Below are positions 45,502 through 54,796 of a DNA stretch of 64,000 nt, piece after piece. The DNA lies in assembly GCF_003315595.1 (NCBI RefSeq), contig NZ_QNQU01000003.1, positions 186,001-250,000 on the forward strand. The letters are read 5' to 3'. Both the position numbers and the translations under genes were made by a program. Under the pieces are notes generated by a model that was not told the DNA's origin, made no database searches, and saw only the letters and a program-made list of their open reading frames with translations. The stretch's first letter is position 1. Each line of letters opens with the position of its first letter. Source of the stretch: Pedobacter miscanthi. GTDB lineage: Bacteria > Bacteroidota > Bacteroidia > Sphingobacteriales > Sphingobacteriaceae.

Positions 45502-46629
45502 ATGATAGTTCGTAAACAGTTGGATTATGCTTTTGCAAGGCTTTTTAAAGGGAAGGCCTTTATCATCTTCGGGCCAAGGCAAACCGGTAAAACCACCTTT
45601 GTAGAACAATTATTGGCAAAAGTTGATAAAAAGACATTATATCTAAACGGAGATGATGCAGATGTAAGGGAAACTTTGGCAAAACCCAATGCAGCACAAA
45701 TAGCACAATTGCTCGCTGGATACGAGGTGCTTTTTATTGATGAGGCACAACGTATAAATGATGTAGGTTTATTAATTAAAATCATTGTAGATCGCTTTAA
45801 ACCTGTTCAGGTTATTGCTACCGGCTCATCTGCATTTGAGTTATCAGGCAAGATTAACGAGCCTTTAACGGGTAGAAAATATGAGATGATGCTTTTGCCT
45901 TTTTCGTATGCAGAACTGGTAAGCGATACTGATTTTATAACCGAAGAACGATCGTTGGAGCAACGTTTAATTTATGGTTCTTATCCCGAAATTATCAACG
46001 ATCCACAAAATGCAGAAGAACATTTAAAATTACTAGCTGATAGTTATCTGTATAAAGATCTTTTCACTTTAGAAGATGTTAAAAAGCCCTTATTGTTCGA
46101 AAAGATTGTAAAAGCCCTGGCCTTACAGGTGGGCAGCGAAGTTAATTTTTCTGAACTGGCACAGCTGGTAAAAGCCGACCAGAAAACCGTTGATAAATAC
46201 ATCAGTTTACTCGAAAAATCTTTCGTGGTTTTTAGCCTGCCTGCCTTTTCTGGTAATGTACGCAACGAGATCAAAAAGAATAAAAAAATTTACTTCTACG
46301 ATACAGGTATTGTAAATGCCATTACGCGAAATTTCAGTCCTTTGGCCAATAGAAACGATGTGGGTGCACTGTTCGAAAACTATATGATTGCCGAACGGAT
46401 AAAGTTCTTACACCAGAACCAGATGGAAGCCGAATGTTTTTTTTGGCGTACCACGCAGCAACAGGAAATAGATTATATAGAAAAAACAAAAGATAAATTT
46501 CTGGCCGTGGAGTTTAAATGGAGCGAAAGAGGGAAAAATAAAATCCCGCTTACTTTTACGCAGGCTTATCCCGATGCAGAAACATTGTTGCTATCAAAAA
46601 ATGATAGGGGAAGTTTTTTGAATACCTGA
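45502..46629 (+). CDS. AAA_14/DUF4143 ATPase
   Basis: 375 residues. The N-terminal AAA_14 ATPase has Walker A FGPRQTGKTTFV (about residues 23-34), Walker B VLFIDEAQRI and IATGSSAFEL. The C-terminal DUF4143 domain (about 190-375) ends with a nuclease-like fold pattern (FFWRTTQQQEIDYIEKTKDKFLAVEFKWSE). Members are common in bacteria and archaea, usually solitary and variable in distribution, and their role is unclear. The three upstream repeats suggest tight control. Confidence 0.9.
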   Translation: MIVRKQLDYAFARLFKGKAFIIFGPRQTGKTTFVEQLLAKVDKKTLYLNGDDADVRETLAKPNAAQIAQLLAGYEVLFIDEAQRINDVGLLIKIIVDRFKPVQVIATGSSAFELSGKINEPLTGRKYEMMLLPFSYAELVSDTDFITEERSLEQRLIYGSYPEIINDPQNAEEHLKLLADSYLYKDLFTLEDVKKPLLFEKIVKALALQVGSEVNFSELAQLVKADQKTVDKYISLLEKSFVVFSLPAFSGNVRNEIKKNKKIYFYDTGIVNAITRNFSPLANRNDVGALFENYMIAERIKFLHQNQMEAECFFWRTTQQQEIDYIEKTKDKFLAVEFKWSERGKNKIPLTFTQAYPDAETLLLSKNDRGSFLNT

Positions 46630-46640
46630 TTTTAAGTATA

Positions 46641-46680
46641 AAAATGCCCGTTTCTGTTAAGGAACGGGCTTTCTTTTTAT
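46641..46680. terminator. Bidirectional terminator
   Basis: GCCCGTTTC (46646-46654) pairs with GGAACGGGC (46661-46669), with A- and T-rich flanks on both sides. It serves the convergent ATPase and lipoprotein genes. Confidence 0.75.
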
Positions 46681-47384
46681 AAGATCAGGTCATATTTATC
46701 CATAACCAGTCTCAAATATCCATTTTCTAAGTTTTTACTCTCATTCTTTTCGTTATAAACCCTGGCATTAAATTTAGCTTCTAAAATATATGTACCAGAC
46801 TTTAATTTCTTTAAACTTGTAATTTCAAATTTTGAATTCTTCTGAGCATCAGCATTTAATTGTGGGGGTGTTCTAAACGAATCTGAACCATAGGTTTTAA
46901 ATCCATCAGAAATGTTTATTGCTATGCCATTTTGTATATTATCTCTTTCATAATCAAGGGCGTAATTTCTCGTTCCAACTGTAAACAAATCCATAATATC
47001 TTTTGGCCTCAAAACCAGTGATTGTAACATCAATGCTTTCTTATAGGTTTTAATAAATATTACATTAACATTTTGTCCGTTATTGGAGATGCCATATTTC
47101 CTTGTATATAAAACTGAATCTTTGATACCGGATATATAATAAGTGCTTTTAACAATTGAATCTACTTTTGAGTATGGTTGTCTATTTTCGGCACTGTAGA
47201 AACTGGAGTATTTAGATACCTTATGAGTGATCCCATCGATGCTGTAAGAAATACTATCATGCGCATATTCCAAAGGGTCTTCTTTTTCGATAACTATCGG
47301 AGATTCAATAATCGGATTCTCTTTCTTGCAGGCGGCAAGAAAAAACAGGGCAATAGCTACCCCGAGTAAGCTTTTAGATTTCAT
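46677..47384 (-). CDS. Hypothetical lipoprotein
   Basis: 235 residues with an SPII signal ending ALFFLAACKK. The mature protein is mostly beta, with a YSIDGITHKVSKYSSFYSAENRQPYSKVDS region and a NGYLRLVMDKYDLIL end. I do not recognise the family; no catalytic motif is seen. It is probably a surface or periplasmic lipoprotein of lineage-restricted type. It is divergent from the phosphatase gene. Confidence 0.8.
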   Translation of the reverse strand: MKSKSLLGVAIALFFLAACKKENPIIESPIVIEKEDPLEYAHDSISYSIDGITHKVSKYSSFYSAENRQPYSKVDSIVKSTYYISGIKDSVLYTRKYGISNNGQNVNVIFIKTYKKALMLQSLVLRPKDIMDLFTVGTRNYALDYERDNIQNGIAINISDGFKTYGSDSFRTPPQLNADAQKNSKFEITSLKKLKSGTYILEAKFNARVYNEKNESKNLENGYLRLVMDKYDLIL

Positions 47385-47559
47385 ATTAAATTGGTTTTAT
47401 TTGTGTGTGCCCAAAAATAATTATTTTTTCTAACTAAAATCTTAATTGATAAAAATTTATCCTGATTATAGATACTGATCTGTAATTATTGTTTTACGAA
47501 AATATGTTTTGTTCTATTTTTTACTGAAATTTTAAGGGCCGGTTAGTTATCGGTTTTAA

Positions 47560-47567
47560 TATCTTTG
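47560..47567 (+). promoter_or_regulatory. -7 promoter element of the phosphatase gene
   Basis: TATCTTTG fits TAnnTTTG 18 nt before the ATG at 47585. Confidence 0.5.
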
Positions 47568-47584
47568 CAGGGTAATATCACATT

Positions 47585-48349
47585 ATGAAAAAATACATCC
47601 TCAGCATTTTATTGTTTGCTCCTTTTTTTGTTCAAGCCCAAAACCCTGCAAGGGATTATACCAATGCAGTACTGTGGCAGCAAAACTCGGGCGAGTACCG
47701 TGCATTATGTTTCCAGGCTTATAATTTCGCCCGTTTATCATTAAAAGAAGCTCTATGGGCCGATACCAGCAAAAAACCAAACTGTGTGATTGTTGATATA
47801 GACGAAACGGTTTTGGATAATTCGGCCTTTCAGGGGCATGAAATCAAAAAAGGGCAAAGTTATTTACCAGCAGACTGGACAGCATGGACGAGCTTAGCCC
47901 AAGCCGATACTGTACCGGGAGCACTGGCTTTTTTAAAATTTGCGGCATCAAAAAACATTGAAACCTTTTACGTGAGCAATCGTGATGAAAAGGATTATGC
48001 AGCTACATTAAAAAACCTGCAACACTTTGGTTTCCCTTTTGCCGATGATGCGCATTTAGTGGTTTCGAAAGGAACATCCGATAAAGAACCCCGCAGGCAA
48101 AAAATAACGGAAACACACAATATTTTAATGCTTTGCGGTGATAATCTAAGCGATTTCAGCAATATTTTCTACCGCGAACAGAAGAATACTTTCGAGCAGG
48201 TAAACAGTAACCAGCAGTTGTTTGGCACAAAATATATCGTGCTGCCAAACCCCATGTACGGCGATTGGGAAAAGTCTTTGTACAAGGGCGAAAAGCTTAA
48301 CGATCAGGATAAAGCAAAACAGCGTTTAGAAAGATTAAAAAGTTATTAA
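47585..48349 (+). CDS. e(P4)-type 5'-nucleotidase/acid phosphatase
   Basis: 254 residues. The signal peptide ends FVQAQN. The HAD class B motif NCVIVDIDETVLDNS (DxDET) holds the nucleophile, with TFYVSNRDEKD as the Ser/Thr loop, a Lys in RRQKI, and MLCGDNLSDFS as the final acidic motif. The family (lipoprotein e(P4)) hydrolyses phosphate esters and NMN in the periplasm. There is no lipobox Cys here, so it should be periplasmic rather than a lipoprotein. Confidence 0.92.
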   Translation: MKKYILSILLFAPFFVQAQNPARDYTNAVLWQQNSGEYRALCFQAYNFARLSLKEALWADTSKKPNCVIVDIDETVLDNSAFQGHEIKKGQSYLPADWTAWTSLAQADTVPGALAFLKFAASKNIETFYVSNRDEKDYAATLKNLQHFGFPFADDAHLVVSKGTSDKEPRRQKITETHNILMLCGDNLSDFSNIFYREQKNTFEQVNSNQQLFGTKYIVLPNPMYGDWEKSLYKGEKLNDQDKAKQRLERLKSY

Positions 48350-48376
48350 GTTTTATAATTATTCAGCAATAAGTAT

Positions 48377-48384
48377 TACTTTTG
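48377..48384 (+). promoter_or_regulatory. -7 promoter element of the small membrane protein gene
   Basis: TACTTTTG fits TAnnTTTG 22 nt before the ATG at 48407. Confidence 0.5.
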
Positions 48385-48406
48385 CAGCATCATAAAAATA
48401 AATATT

Positions 48407-48625
48407 ATGGAGAACAACGAATTAAAGCACAATACAGAAAGTATGAAAGCGGCTAACCAGCCAGGAATTTATAAATTGATAATTTTTGGTGTAGTGGTTT
48501 GCATGATCGGTACTTATGCTCGTTTCGCTTACGATTCATGGCAGGTATCATTGGCGTCATGGATTGTTTTGTTCATCGGTGCGATTATTTCCATCAAAGG
48601 TGTATTCAAAATATTAGACGCATAA
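48407..48625 (+). CDS. Small membrane protein
   Basis: 72 residues with two membrane helices (about 24-40 and 48-68: IIFGVVVCMIGTYARFAY, WIVLFIGAIISIKGVFKIL). It has its own -7 element and terminator, supporting a real gene. No family is recognised. Confidence 0.75.
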   Translation: MENNELKHNTESMKAANQPGIYKLIIFGVVVCMIGTYARFAYDSWQVSLASWIVLFIGAIISIKGVFKILDA

Positions 48626-48645
48626 ACAATTTGCTATTAAGATAT

Positions 48646-48681
48646 AAAGCCGTCCCGATACCACATCGGGACGGCTTTTTT
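48646..48681 (+). terminator. Terminator of the small membrane protein gene
   Basis: AAAGCCGTCCCGAT (48646-48659) is exactly complementary to ATCGGGACGGCTTT (48665-48678), followed by Ts. Confidence 0.85.
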
Positions 48682-48756
48682 GTTTACTGCCCAAACCTGA
48701 CAGGTTTGGAAAAAAAACTTAAAGTCGAAAACTGTAGATTATCAACTTCCGATTTA

Positions 48757-48858
48757 TTTGGGCGTTACCTAAGCTTCGCAAAGGTCGGGCTTTACAGGGC
48801 TGCGCTTCGCTCCGGTACCGATGAAGGGTCGGTACTAAACCCTTACAATCCCTAACGC
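48757..48858 (+). repeat. Dispersed TTTGGGCGT element, copy 2
   Basis: Starts TTTGGGCGTTACC and ends ATCCCTAACGC. It contains GGTCGGGCTTT and a GGTACCGATGAAGGGTCGGTAC hairpin region (GGTACCGA/TCGGTAC). The start matches copy 1 at 33385; the interior differs. Confidence 0.5.
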
Positions 48859-48926
48859 AAAACCCACCGTTTTAACCTCACGGGTTTAATCGGGTTCTTT
48901 TAAATACCAAGAATCACCAGCTTTGT

Positions 48927-49003
48927 TAAATAAACCCGATAGAACGAAAAGCCCGGAGCGAGGTACGAGTGAGGACTTGGAGGGATAGCGGGACTGCCTT
49001 CTG
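48927..49003 (+). repeat. Dispersed element with conserved ends, copy 2
   Basis: Begins TAAATAAACCCGAT and ends AGCGGGACTGC, the same ends as the minus-strand copy at 18957-19024. The interior (GAACGAAAAGCCCGG...) is different. No ORF. Confidence 0.6.
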
Positions 49004-49312
49004 CCATTAAAACAGAACCATACATTTTCTGAAAAAATTATTCTTTAAGCTTTTCTATTTTAACCTAGCAGAGGTAATTCGTATTGTATATTTTTAATTG
49101 CCTATTGAGGGATGCGCCGTTTTAAAACCTGCAAGGTTAAAGTAACTACTCCAAACTCCCACCTCAGCACTTCAAATTCAACGTTGGGTTACCTAAATAC
49201 AATTCTTGTATTAAGAGTAAATACAGCGTTAAAACTAACCAGAGGGGCTGAACTTCTGATGGCCATTTGAAGCAAATATTTAAAATGATTTTTTATTTAG
49301 AACCACACAATC

Positions 49313-50206
49313 ATGAAAAGGAATATTATTGCTATAGCCATAGTTTTAACAATTTTTGGCTGCCAAAGTGAAAACAAAAAATACGCAAGTGCCGATGTTG
49401 TTGAGTCGAATGAGTTAAATAAGGAAATCTCAGATAGCACACTAACAGAAAAAATAATCAAAACTGCCGATATGCGGTTTAGGGTAAAAGATGTTCAGAA
49501 AACGAAAGAACAACTTAGCAAAACCATCAAGGCCGAAGGCGGCACGGTTGCCGAATTCTCAATCGAAAGCACCATACAGGAAACTGATAAGGTTAAACAA
49601 TCAACCGATTCGCTAAAAGAAATTACTTCTTACAGAACACAAGGTTACCTGATAGCGAAAGTACCATCCGATAAACTGGATGAATTTACAAACACCATCG
49701 CAAAAATGGCAGTTTTTGTTGATCATCAATCGATGAAAATGGACGATCAGAGCATTGCATATTTATCAAATAAGCTAAAGGCACAGAACCGGATTGATGC
49801 CATTGAAAAGATCAATAAAGTAGCCTCTAAAAAGAGTGCCAACGTAGAATCTTCGCTTTACATCAAAGATGATTACGTGGATAAACGAATCGATAATATA
49901 CGAATCGATAGCCGTGTAAAGTTTAGCACCATTACACTTAATTTTTATCAGGACAATACAGTTAAAACAATGGTTGTTGGCAATGATAACCTGTACGATT
50001 ACCGTCCGCCATTTATAAACAGGTTGTGGCTAGGTATTGTAAACGGGTGGACGATTTTTAAAGAAATAATTATTGCTGTTTCTAACCTCTGGATGTTAAT
50101 TTTGATTGGCGTTGTAGTGTTTTTTGTGATCAGGCATTTCATCAGAAAAGATAAATTGGCCAGAGACCTGGCAACCAAAAACCTGATCGAAAATAATCAG
50201 GTATAA
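49313..50206 (+). CDS. DUF4349 lipoprotein
   Basis: 297 residues with an SPII signal ending TIFGCQSE. The DUF4349 pattern is seen: IIKTADMRFRVKDVQKTKEQL, ISYRTQGYLIAKVPSDKLDEF and, after a coiled-coil region, SRVKFSTITLNFYQ. A C-terminal membrane helix (about 250-275, NLWMLILIGVVVFFVI) follows. Members are membrane-associated and of unknown function. Confidence 0.85.
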   Translation: MKRNIIAIAIVLTIFGCQSENKKYASADVVESNELNKEISDSTLTEKIIKTADMRFRVKDVQKTKEQLSKTIKAEGGTVAEFSIESTIQETDKVKQSTDSLKEITSYRTQGYLIAKVPSDKLDEFTNTIAKMAVFVDHQSMKMDDQSIAYLSNKLKAQNRIDAIEKINKVASKKSANVESSLYIKDDYVDKRIDNIRIDSRVKFSTITLNFYQDNTVKTMVVGNDNLYDYRPPFINRLWLGIVNGWTIFKEIIIAVSNLWMLILIGVVVFFVIRHFIRKDKLARDLATKNLIENNQV

Positions 50207-50216
50207 ATTTCTGCCC

Positions 50217-50288
50217 CATGGTCCGTGTCTGCACGGACCATTCTCAAAAACAAAATTCGTATTCGATGGTTCGTGTCCGCACGGACCA
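50217..50288. terminator. Two similar hairpins between convergent genes
   Basis: ATGGTCCGTG (50217-50226) pairs perfectly with CACGGACCAT (50231-50240). A second copy, ATGGTTCGTG with CACGGACCAT, is at 50265-50288, followed by TTTTTG. They lie between the DUF4349 and ruvC genes and probably act as terminators or as a duplicated hairpin element. Confidence 0.65.
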
Positions 50289-50370
50289 TTTTTGTTTTCT
50301 AATAAAAGATTGCTTCACACCTTTGCTTAATCCCAACGCTTCGGTTCGCAATAACGAATTAAATTGTAAA

Positions 50371-50967
50371 TTAACCTTTGAGTTTGGTATTCGCTTTTTT
50401 AACTCCAGTTACCTTGGTTTTATTATCGCTCACGAAAGATTCCCAGCCCGAATAGGTTTTGGATTTTCCGCCAGCTGTAATTTTTTGGAAAGAATGGCAA
50501 ACCGCAACGGCTAAGCCATCAGTAGCATCTAAAAACTCGGGTGTTTCTTTAAAGTTTAATAGGCGCTGCAACATGGCTGCTACCTGCTCTTTGGTCGCGT
50601 TTCCGCTGCCTGTAATGGATTGTTTGATTTTACGTGGGGAATATTCGGTTACGGGTACATTTCTGGATAATGCAGCGGCAATAGCAATGCCCTGCGCCCG
50701 CCCCAATTTTAGTAGTACCTGGATGTTTTTACCATAAAAAGGTGCTTCGATAGCGAGTACGTCGGGTTTATATTGTTCCATCAGCACCACCGTTTTTTCG
50801 AATATCCGTTGAAGTTTAAGAAAAGGATCGTCTAAATGGGTCATTTTAACCACCCCTAAACTAATCAATTCCGTTTTATTTCCCTTCTCTAAAATTACGC
50901 CATAACCCATCACCGCAGTGCCTGGATCGATGCCCATAATTACCCGTTCCTTTTTTTCGTTCAACAT
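50371..50967 (-). CDS. ruvC: Holliday junction resolvase RuvC
   Basis: 198 residues from MLNEKKERVI (ATG at 50965-50967); another ATG at 50985 would add six residues. The RuvC active-site Asp is in MGIDPGTAVMGYG, with further acidic motifs LAIEAPFYGKN and LDATDGLAVAVCH. It cleaves Holliday junctions with RuvAB. The C-terminus is extended by a basic tail (KKANTKLKG). It is divergent from, and only about 20 nt from, the next gene. Confidence 0.92.
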   Translation of the reverse strand: MLNEKKERVIMGIDPGTAVMGYGVILEKGNKTELISLGVVKMTHLDDPFLKLQRIFEKTVVLMEQYKPDVLAIEAPFYGKNIQVLLKLGRAQGIAIAAALSRNVPVTEYSPRKIKQSITGSGNATKEQVAAMLQRLLNFKETPEFLDATDGLAVAVCHSFQKITAGGKSKTYSGWESFVSDNKTKVTGVKKANTKLKG

Positions 50968-50987
50968 TACAGCAATATTAAGCATAT

Positions 50988-51986
50988 TTGCAAACTAAAA
51001 AGATAATCTTGACAGGCAAGCACAAAAAAATATTATCACTTTTTATCAAAGTAGCAATTGTACTATTTGCCTTTTGGTTTATTTACCATAAACTCATCGC
51101 CAATAAAAACCTCCGCGATTTTAGCGCACTATTAAAAGACATCCCCCATACAGAAATTATTACTGTAATTGGCATTGTAGTCATACTGATGCTGGTAAAC
51201 TGGTTCCTGGAAGCCGGAAAATGGAAATACCTGATGAGCCACATCGAACCCATTAGTTTTTACAGGGCCATCGAATCTGTTTTTTGTGGCTTAACATTGG
51301 CTATTTTTACGCCCAATAGGTTGGGGGAATACGGAGGCAGGGTTTTTTTCCTCTCGCCAAGACGGAGAATAGTGGGGATAGTGGCCATGAGTGTGGGCAG
51401 TATCGGTCAATTGGTTTTAACCAATGTTTTCGGTGCCATCGCAGCCTGCTTTTTTGTATACCGCTTTATTCCTATAAATCAGGTGCTGTTTATTGCAGTT
51501 GTATTTTTTGCGGTGATTTTTAGTCTTTTTTTCCTGATCTTTTACTTTAACATCCGGTGGTTGAACGGGATTTTATTATCCTTTAAATTTACCAGGAAAT
51601 ACAAGAAATTTTACAGCATTTTAGCCCGTTACCGGAAAAGGGAATTATTGAAAATCATTACCTACTGTTTTGCCCGTTACCTGGTATTCAGTTCGCAATA
51701 TTTTATTCTCTTTATTTGGCTGGTGCCCGGATTACGTTATGCTGATATTGTGATGATGACCTGTTTGCTCTTTTTAGTGCAATCGGCATTGCCTTCGCTT
51801 GATCTTTTTGATGTAGGCATCAGAAGTGTTACCGCTGTTGAGCTTTTTAAGCATGTAACCGATCAACACGTGGCGGTTATCGCATGTACTGCCAGTATTT
51901 GGCTCATAAATATCATAATTCCTGCTATCTTAGGCACTTATTTCGTTTTTAAACTCAATTTTTTTGGAAATCTTAAATCTAATTAG
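50988..51986 (+). CDS. LPG_synthase_TM (AglD-like) membrane protein
   Basis: 332 residues, starting with TTG at 50988 or 51009; no ATG is near. Eight or so membrane helices follow a short basic N-terminus, and the pattern NRLGEYGGRVFFLS and the conserved LFDVGIRSV near residue 268 fit the lysylphosphatidylglycerol synthase TM family, often linked to glycosyltransferases. It overlaps the GT2 gene by 23 nt, suggesting a shared role in cell-envelope glycolipid handling. Confidence 0.85.
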   Translation: MQTKKIILTGKHKKILSLFIKVAIVLFAFWFIYHKLIANKNLRDFSALLKDIPHTEIITVIGIVVILMLVNWFLEAGKWKYLMSHIEPISFYRAIESVFCGLTLAIFTPNRLGEYGGRVFFLSPRRRIVGIVAMSVGSIGQLVLTNVFGAIAACFFVYRFIPINQVLFIAVVFFAVIFSLFFLIFYFNIRWLNGILLSFKFTRKYKKFYSILARYRKRELLKIITYCFARYLVFSSQYFILFIWLVPGLRYADIVMMTCLLFLVQSALPSLDLFDVGIRSVTAVELFKHVTDQHVAVIACTASIWLINIIIPAILGTYFVFKLNFFGNLKSN

Positions 51987-53100
51987 TCTATTTTCCGCTG
52001 CTTTAACCTTAATCTATGGTTTTTTAGTCCTTTATTTTATCAGGGGATGGCATAGGTTGATTTATTTTAACCCCGAAAAATCAGATCCAAAAACCAAAGT
52101 TTCAATAATAGTTGCCGCAAGGGACGAGGAAGCGAATATCAACAAAACAATTGATGACCTGATTGCACAGCAATATCCTAAGGCCTTAACGGAGATGATC
52201 ATAATCGATGACCACTCTACCGATAAAACCGCAGAAATTGTGTTAAGTTATGCCGACCGCAATGTAAAACTGATTAAGTTAAATGAAGACCGGGCATTAA
52301 ACTCTTACAAGAAAAAAGCAATACAAACGGCTATTGGAACCTGCTCTGGCGACCTGATTATTACCACAGATGCCGATTGCCGAATGGGACCAGATTGGCT
52401 GGCTACTATTGTTAACCTATACGAAGAGAAAAACTATAAAATGATTTCTTCGCCGGTTGCTTATTTTCAGGAGAAAAGCTTTTTCGAACGTTTACAATCT
52501 TTAGAATTTTTGTATCTGATCGGTTTGGGTGCCTCTACAATCGGGAACCAGAAACCATCTACCTGTAATGGTGCCAATTTAGCCTATGAAAAGAAAACTT
52601 TCTATGAGGTTGGCGGCTTTCAGGGGATTGACGACCTGGCATCAGGCGATGATGAATTGTTACTGCACAAAATTGCCGCTAAATATCCTGATCATATTGG
52701 TTTTTTGAAAAACAGGGAGGCCATTGTATATACCCATGCAAAGGAAACGTTGGGTGCCTTTATCCAGCAGCGTAAACGCTGGGCTTCTAAAAGTACCCGT
52801 TATAAAAATAAAGCCATTATTGTTCTGGGGGTACTCATCTGGATCTTCAATCTCAGCATACTGTCAAACTTTATAACGGGATTGTTTATTCCGAGCTTTT
52901 TAACGCTTGTTTTCTATCAACTGTTGTTTAAAATGGTTTTAGAAACCTTATTTTTATGGGATGTAACCGGCTTTGCCAAAAGGCGTAGTTTACTCATTTT
53001 AATACCTGTTTTAAATGTGTTGCATGTCATTTACATGGTGTACATCGGCATTGCCGGAAACAGCGGAAAATACAATTGGAAAGGCAGAATGGTTAGATAA
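51964..53100 (+). CDS. Family 2 glycosyltransferase with membrane helices
   Basis: 378 residues. A first membrane helix (about 5-26) precedes the GT-A domain: KVSIIVAARDEEANI, DDHSTDKTAEI, IITTDADCRMG (DxD) and QQRKRWASKSTRY (QxxRW). Two or three helices close the C-terminus. The start is probably TTG at 51964. The arrangement is that of a processive or lipid-linked glycosyltransferase acting at the inner membrane. It begins inside the preceding gene and its stop overlaps the next ATG. Confidence 0.9.
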   Translation: MEILNLISLFSAALTLIYGFLVLYFIRGWHRLIYFNPEKSDPKTKVSIIVAARDEEANINKTIDDLIAQQYPKALTEMIIIDDHSTDKTAEIVLSYADRNVKLIKLNEDRALNSYKKKAIQTAIGTCSGDLIITTDADCRMGPDWLATIVNLYEEKNYKMISSPVAYFQEKSFFERLQSLEFLYLIGLGASTIGNQKPSTCNGANLAYEKKTFYEVGGFQGIDDLASGDDELLLHKIAAKYPDHIGFLKNREAIVYTHAKETLGAFIQQRKRWASKSTRYKNKAIIVLGVLIWIFNLSILSNFITGLFIPSFLTLVFYQLLFKMVLETLFLWDVTGFAKRRSLLILIPVLNVLHVIYMVYIGIAGNSGKYNWKGRMVR

Positions 53101-54242
53101 TGGATAATAGCCCATCAAAAAAAGTATGGATAAAGTTTAAACGGAATAAACTGGCATTCGGTGGGTTAGTCTTTATCCTGTTGTTAATGCTGATGGGCAT
53201 TTTGGGCTATTTAATTATGCCCGATCATTCTCCGAATGCAAACGTGCAAACGCTCCAGTTAAATAAAAAGAAGCCCGGAAGCACCTTTACTTTTTTAATC
53301 ATCAGCCGGAACCCTAAGGTTGAAAAAGTGAACTTTTTCGAAAGGATGCTCAATGGGCAGACACCAGCTTTTAAAAGTATCCCGATTACCTCGTACAAAA
53401 TAAAAGGTGATGCTGTTTTTGTGCAGGAATATATTGGAGATGATGAAAAAGCCAAAGAAACCAAATATGCCTTAAAAGATTTATGTCCCGATTGTGTTTT
53501 ACCCTCAAAAGCTGATTCCCGGCAAGTACTTTTTGAGAAAAACAATATCTATAAGCAAACCTATATTCTTGGAACTGATATTTATGGTCGCGATTTATTA
53601 AGCCGGTTAATTTTGGGCATACGCGTTTCATTATCGGTGGGTTTAATGGCCGTTCTCATTTCTCTTTTTATCGGGGTAAGTTTAGGTGCTATTGCAGGTT
53701 ATTTTGGCGGAAGGATAGATGCTGCCATTAGTTGGTTTATGAATGTGGTTTGGTCGTTGCCATCGCTTTTACTGGTTATTGCCATTTCGTTTGCGCTCGG
53801 TAAGGGATTCTGGCAAATATTTATTGCTGTTGGTTTATCAACCTGGGTAGATGTAGCCCGGTTGGTACGCGGGCAGGTAATGGCTTTAAAAGAAGTGGAG
53901 TTTGTAGAAGCAGCGCGGGCATTAGGTTTTAGCACAGCGAGAACCATCATCAAACACATTCTACCAAATATCGCCGGACCTATTTTGGTTGTAGCCTCAT
54001 CTAATTTTGCTTCGGCCATATTGCTCGAAACCGGACTAAGCTTTTTAGGCTTTGGTGCGCAACCACCTATGCCTAGCTGGGGAAGCATGATTAAAGAACA
54101 TTATGGTTATATTATTATGGATGCCGCTTATTTGGCTGTTTTGCCTGGCGTAGCCATTATGCTTACAGTTTATGCTTTTAATGTGCTGGCCATTGGCTTA
54201 CGCGATGCTTTTGATGTAAAGGGACAGAATGTAAGCATTTAA
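53100..54242 (+). CDS. ABC transporter permease (OppC/DppC-like)
   Basis: 380 residues, overlapping the GT2 stop by 1 nt. The N-terminal helix (about 20-37) is followed by a large periplasmic insert (about 40-155). The OppC_N/BPD_transp_1 domain has GTDIYGRDLLSRLI and, near residue 265, the ATPase-coupling EAARALGFSTARTIIKHILPNI loop. The long periplasmic insert is unusual. No ATPase, substrate-binding protein or second permease is adjacent. Confidence 0.9.
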   Translation: MDNSPSKKVWIKFKRNKLAFGGLVFILLLMLMGILGYLIMPDHSPNANVQTLQLNKKKPGSTFTFLIISRNPKVEKVNFFERMLNGQTPAFKSIPITSYKIKGDAVFVQEYIGDDEKAKETKYALKDLCPDCVLPSKADSRQVLFEKNNIYKQTYILGTDIYGRDLLSRLILGIRVSLSVGLMAVLISLFIGVSLGAIAGYFGGRIDAAISWFMNVVWSLPSLLLVIAISFALGKGFWQIFIAVGLSTWVDVARLVRGQVMALKEVEFVEAARALGFSTARTIIKHILPNIAGPILVVASSNFASAILLETGLSFLGFGAQPPMPSWGSMIKEHYGYIIMDAAYLAVLPGVAIMLTVYAFNVLAIGLRDAFDVKGQNVSI

Positions 54243-54252
54243 AAATCTTTCA

Positions 54253-54282
54253 ATAAAAAAGCAGTACCCATTACGATACTGC
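54253..54282 (-). terminator. Terminator of the Rieske operon
   Basis: GCAGTA (54261-54266) pairs with TACTGC (54277-54282); on the minus strand it is followed by a U-run from AATAAAAAA. Confidence 0.6.
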
Positions 54283-54304
54283 TCAACCCTAAAAAAACAA
54301 AATT

Positions 54305-54760
54305 CTAAGCCGTTGCGGTTAGCGTATTGCCTGAAACCGTAAGTGGATAAACTTTTAAAGCGCTTGTGGTGCCACCATCATTTGGTTGTGCCAAAATACT
54401 TCCCGAAGTACTGTATCTCGAACTATGCAATCCACATTGGATATAATTGCTGGCCTGGATAAAACTTAACGCACCACCCTGATGTGGGCATATAGCCTGC
54501 GTAGCTGCAAATGAGGTAGTTGCATTACCGGCGGCAGTACGGATAAACAGAATACTGTTTACCACAACTGATGAACCTACCGCTAATAACTGCGTACCCA
54601 GATCTACACTTGCTGTAGTACCTGAGGGTACACCACCGCCGCCATTTGGTTTGCTGGGTTCAGGTGAATCACTTTTTTTGCCACAGGCCGAAAAACAGGC
54701 CCCGGTACATACCATGGCTACGCCAAGGCCTAATGATTTAAGAAATTCGTTACGTTCCAT
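54305..54760 (-). CDS. Rieske [2Fe-2S] lipoprotein
   Basis: 151 residues. An N-terminal RNEFLKSLGLGVAMVCTGACFSACGKK segment ends in a lipobox-like Cys. The Rieske ligands are Cys91-x-His93 (CPHQGG) and Cys109-x-x-His112 (CGLHSS). The protein would carry electrons at the periplasmic side of a membrane, but it lacks the usual cytochrome bc1 context. It is the last gene of the operon with c-type cytochrome, YceI and beta-barrel genes. Confidence 0.88.
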   Translation of the reverse strand: MERNEFLKSLGLGVAMVCTGACFSACGKKSDSPEPSKPNGGGGVPSGTTASVDLGTQLLAVGSSVVVNSILFIRTAAGNATTSFAATQAICPHQGGALSFIQASNYIQCGLHSSRYSTSGSILAQPNDGGTTSALKVYPLTVSGNTLTATA

Positions 54761-54796
54761 AATTATTTTGTTGGTTTATTTTTGGTTGAATTTGGT

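Larger units (their letters stand above)
48682..49312. repeat. Gene-free stretch with hairpins and dispersed elements
   Basis: No gene is seen in about 630 nt. It begins with the perfect palindrome CCAAACCTGACAGGTTTGG near 48693-48711. TTTGGGCGTTACC follows at 48757, starting an element that also occurs at 33385. The TAAATAAACCCGAT element spans 48927-49003, and AAAACCTGCAAGGTT lies near 49118. The rest, 49020-49312, is AT-rich leader for the DUF4349 gene. Confidence 0.55.

Noticed and set aside
48499..48855. 118-residue open frame overlapping the small membrane protein gene
   Set aside because: It starts inside that gene in another frame and crosses its terminator and a dispersed element; composition is not protein-like.
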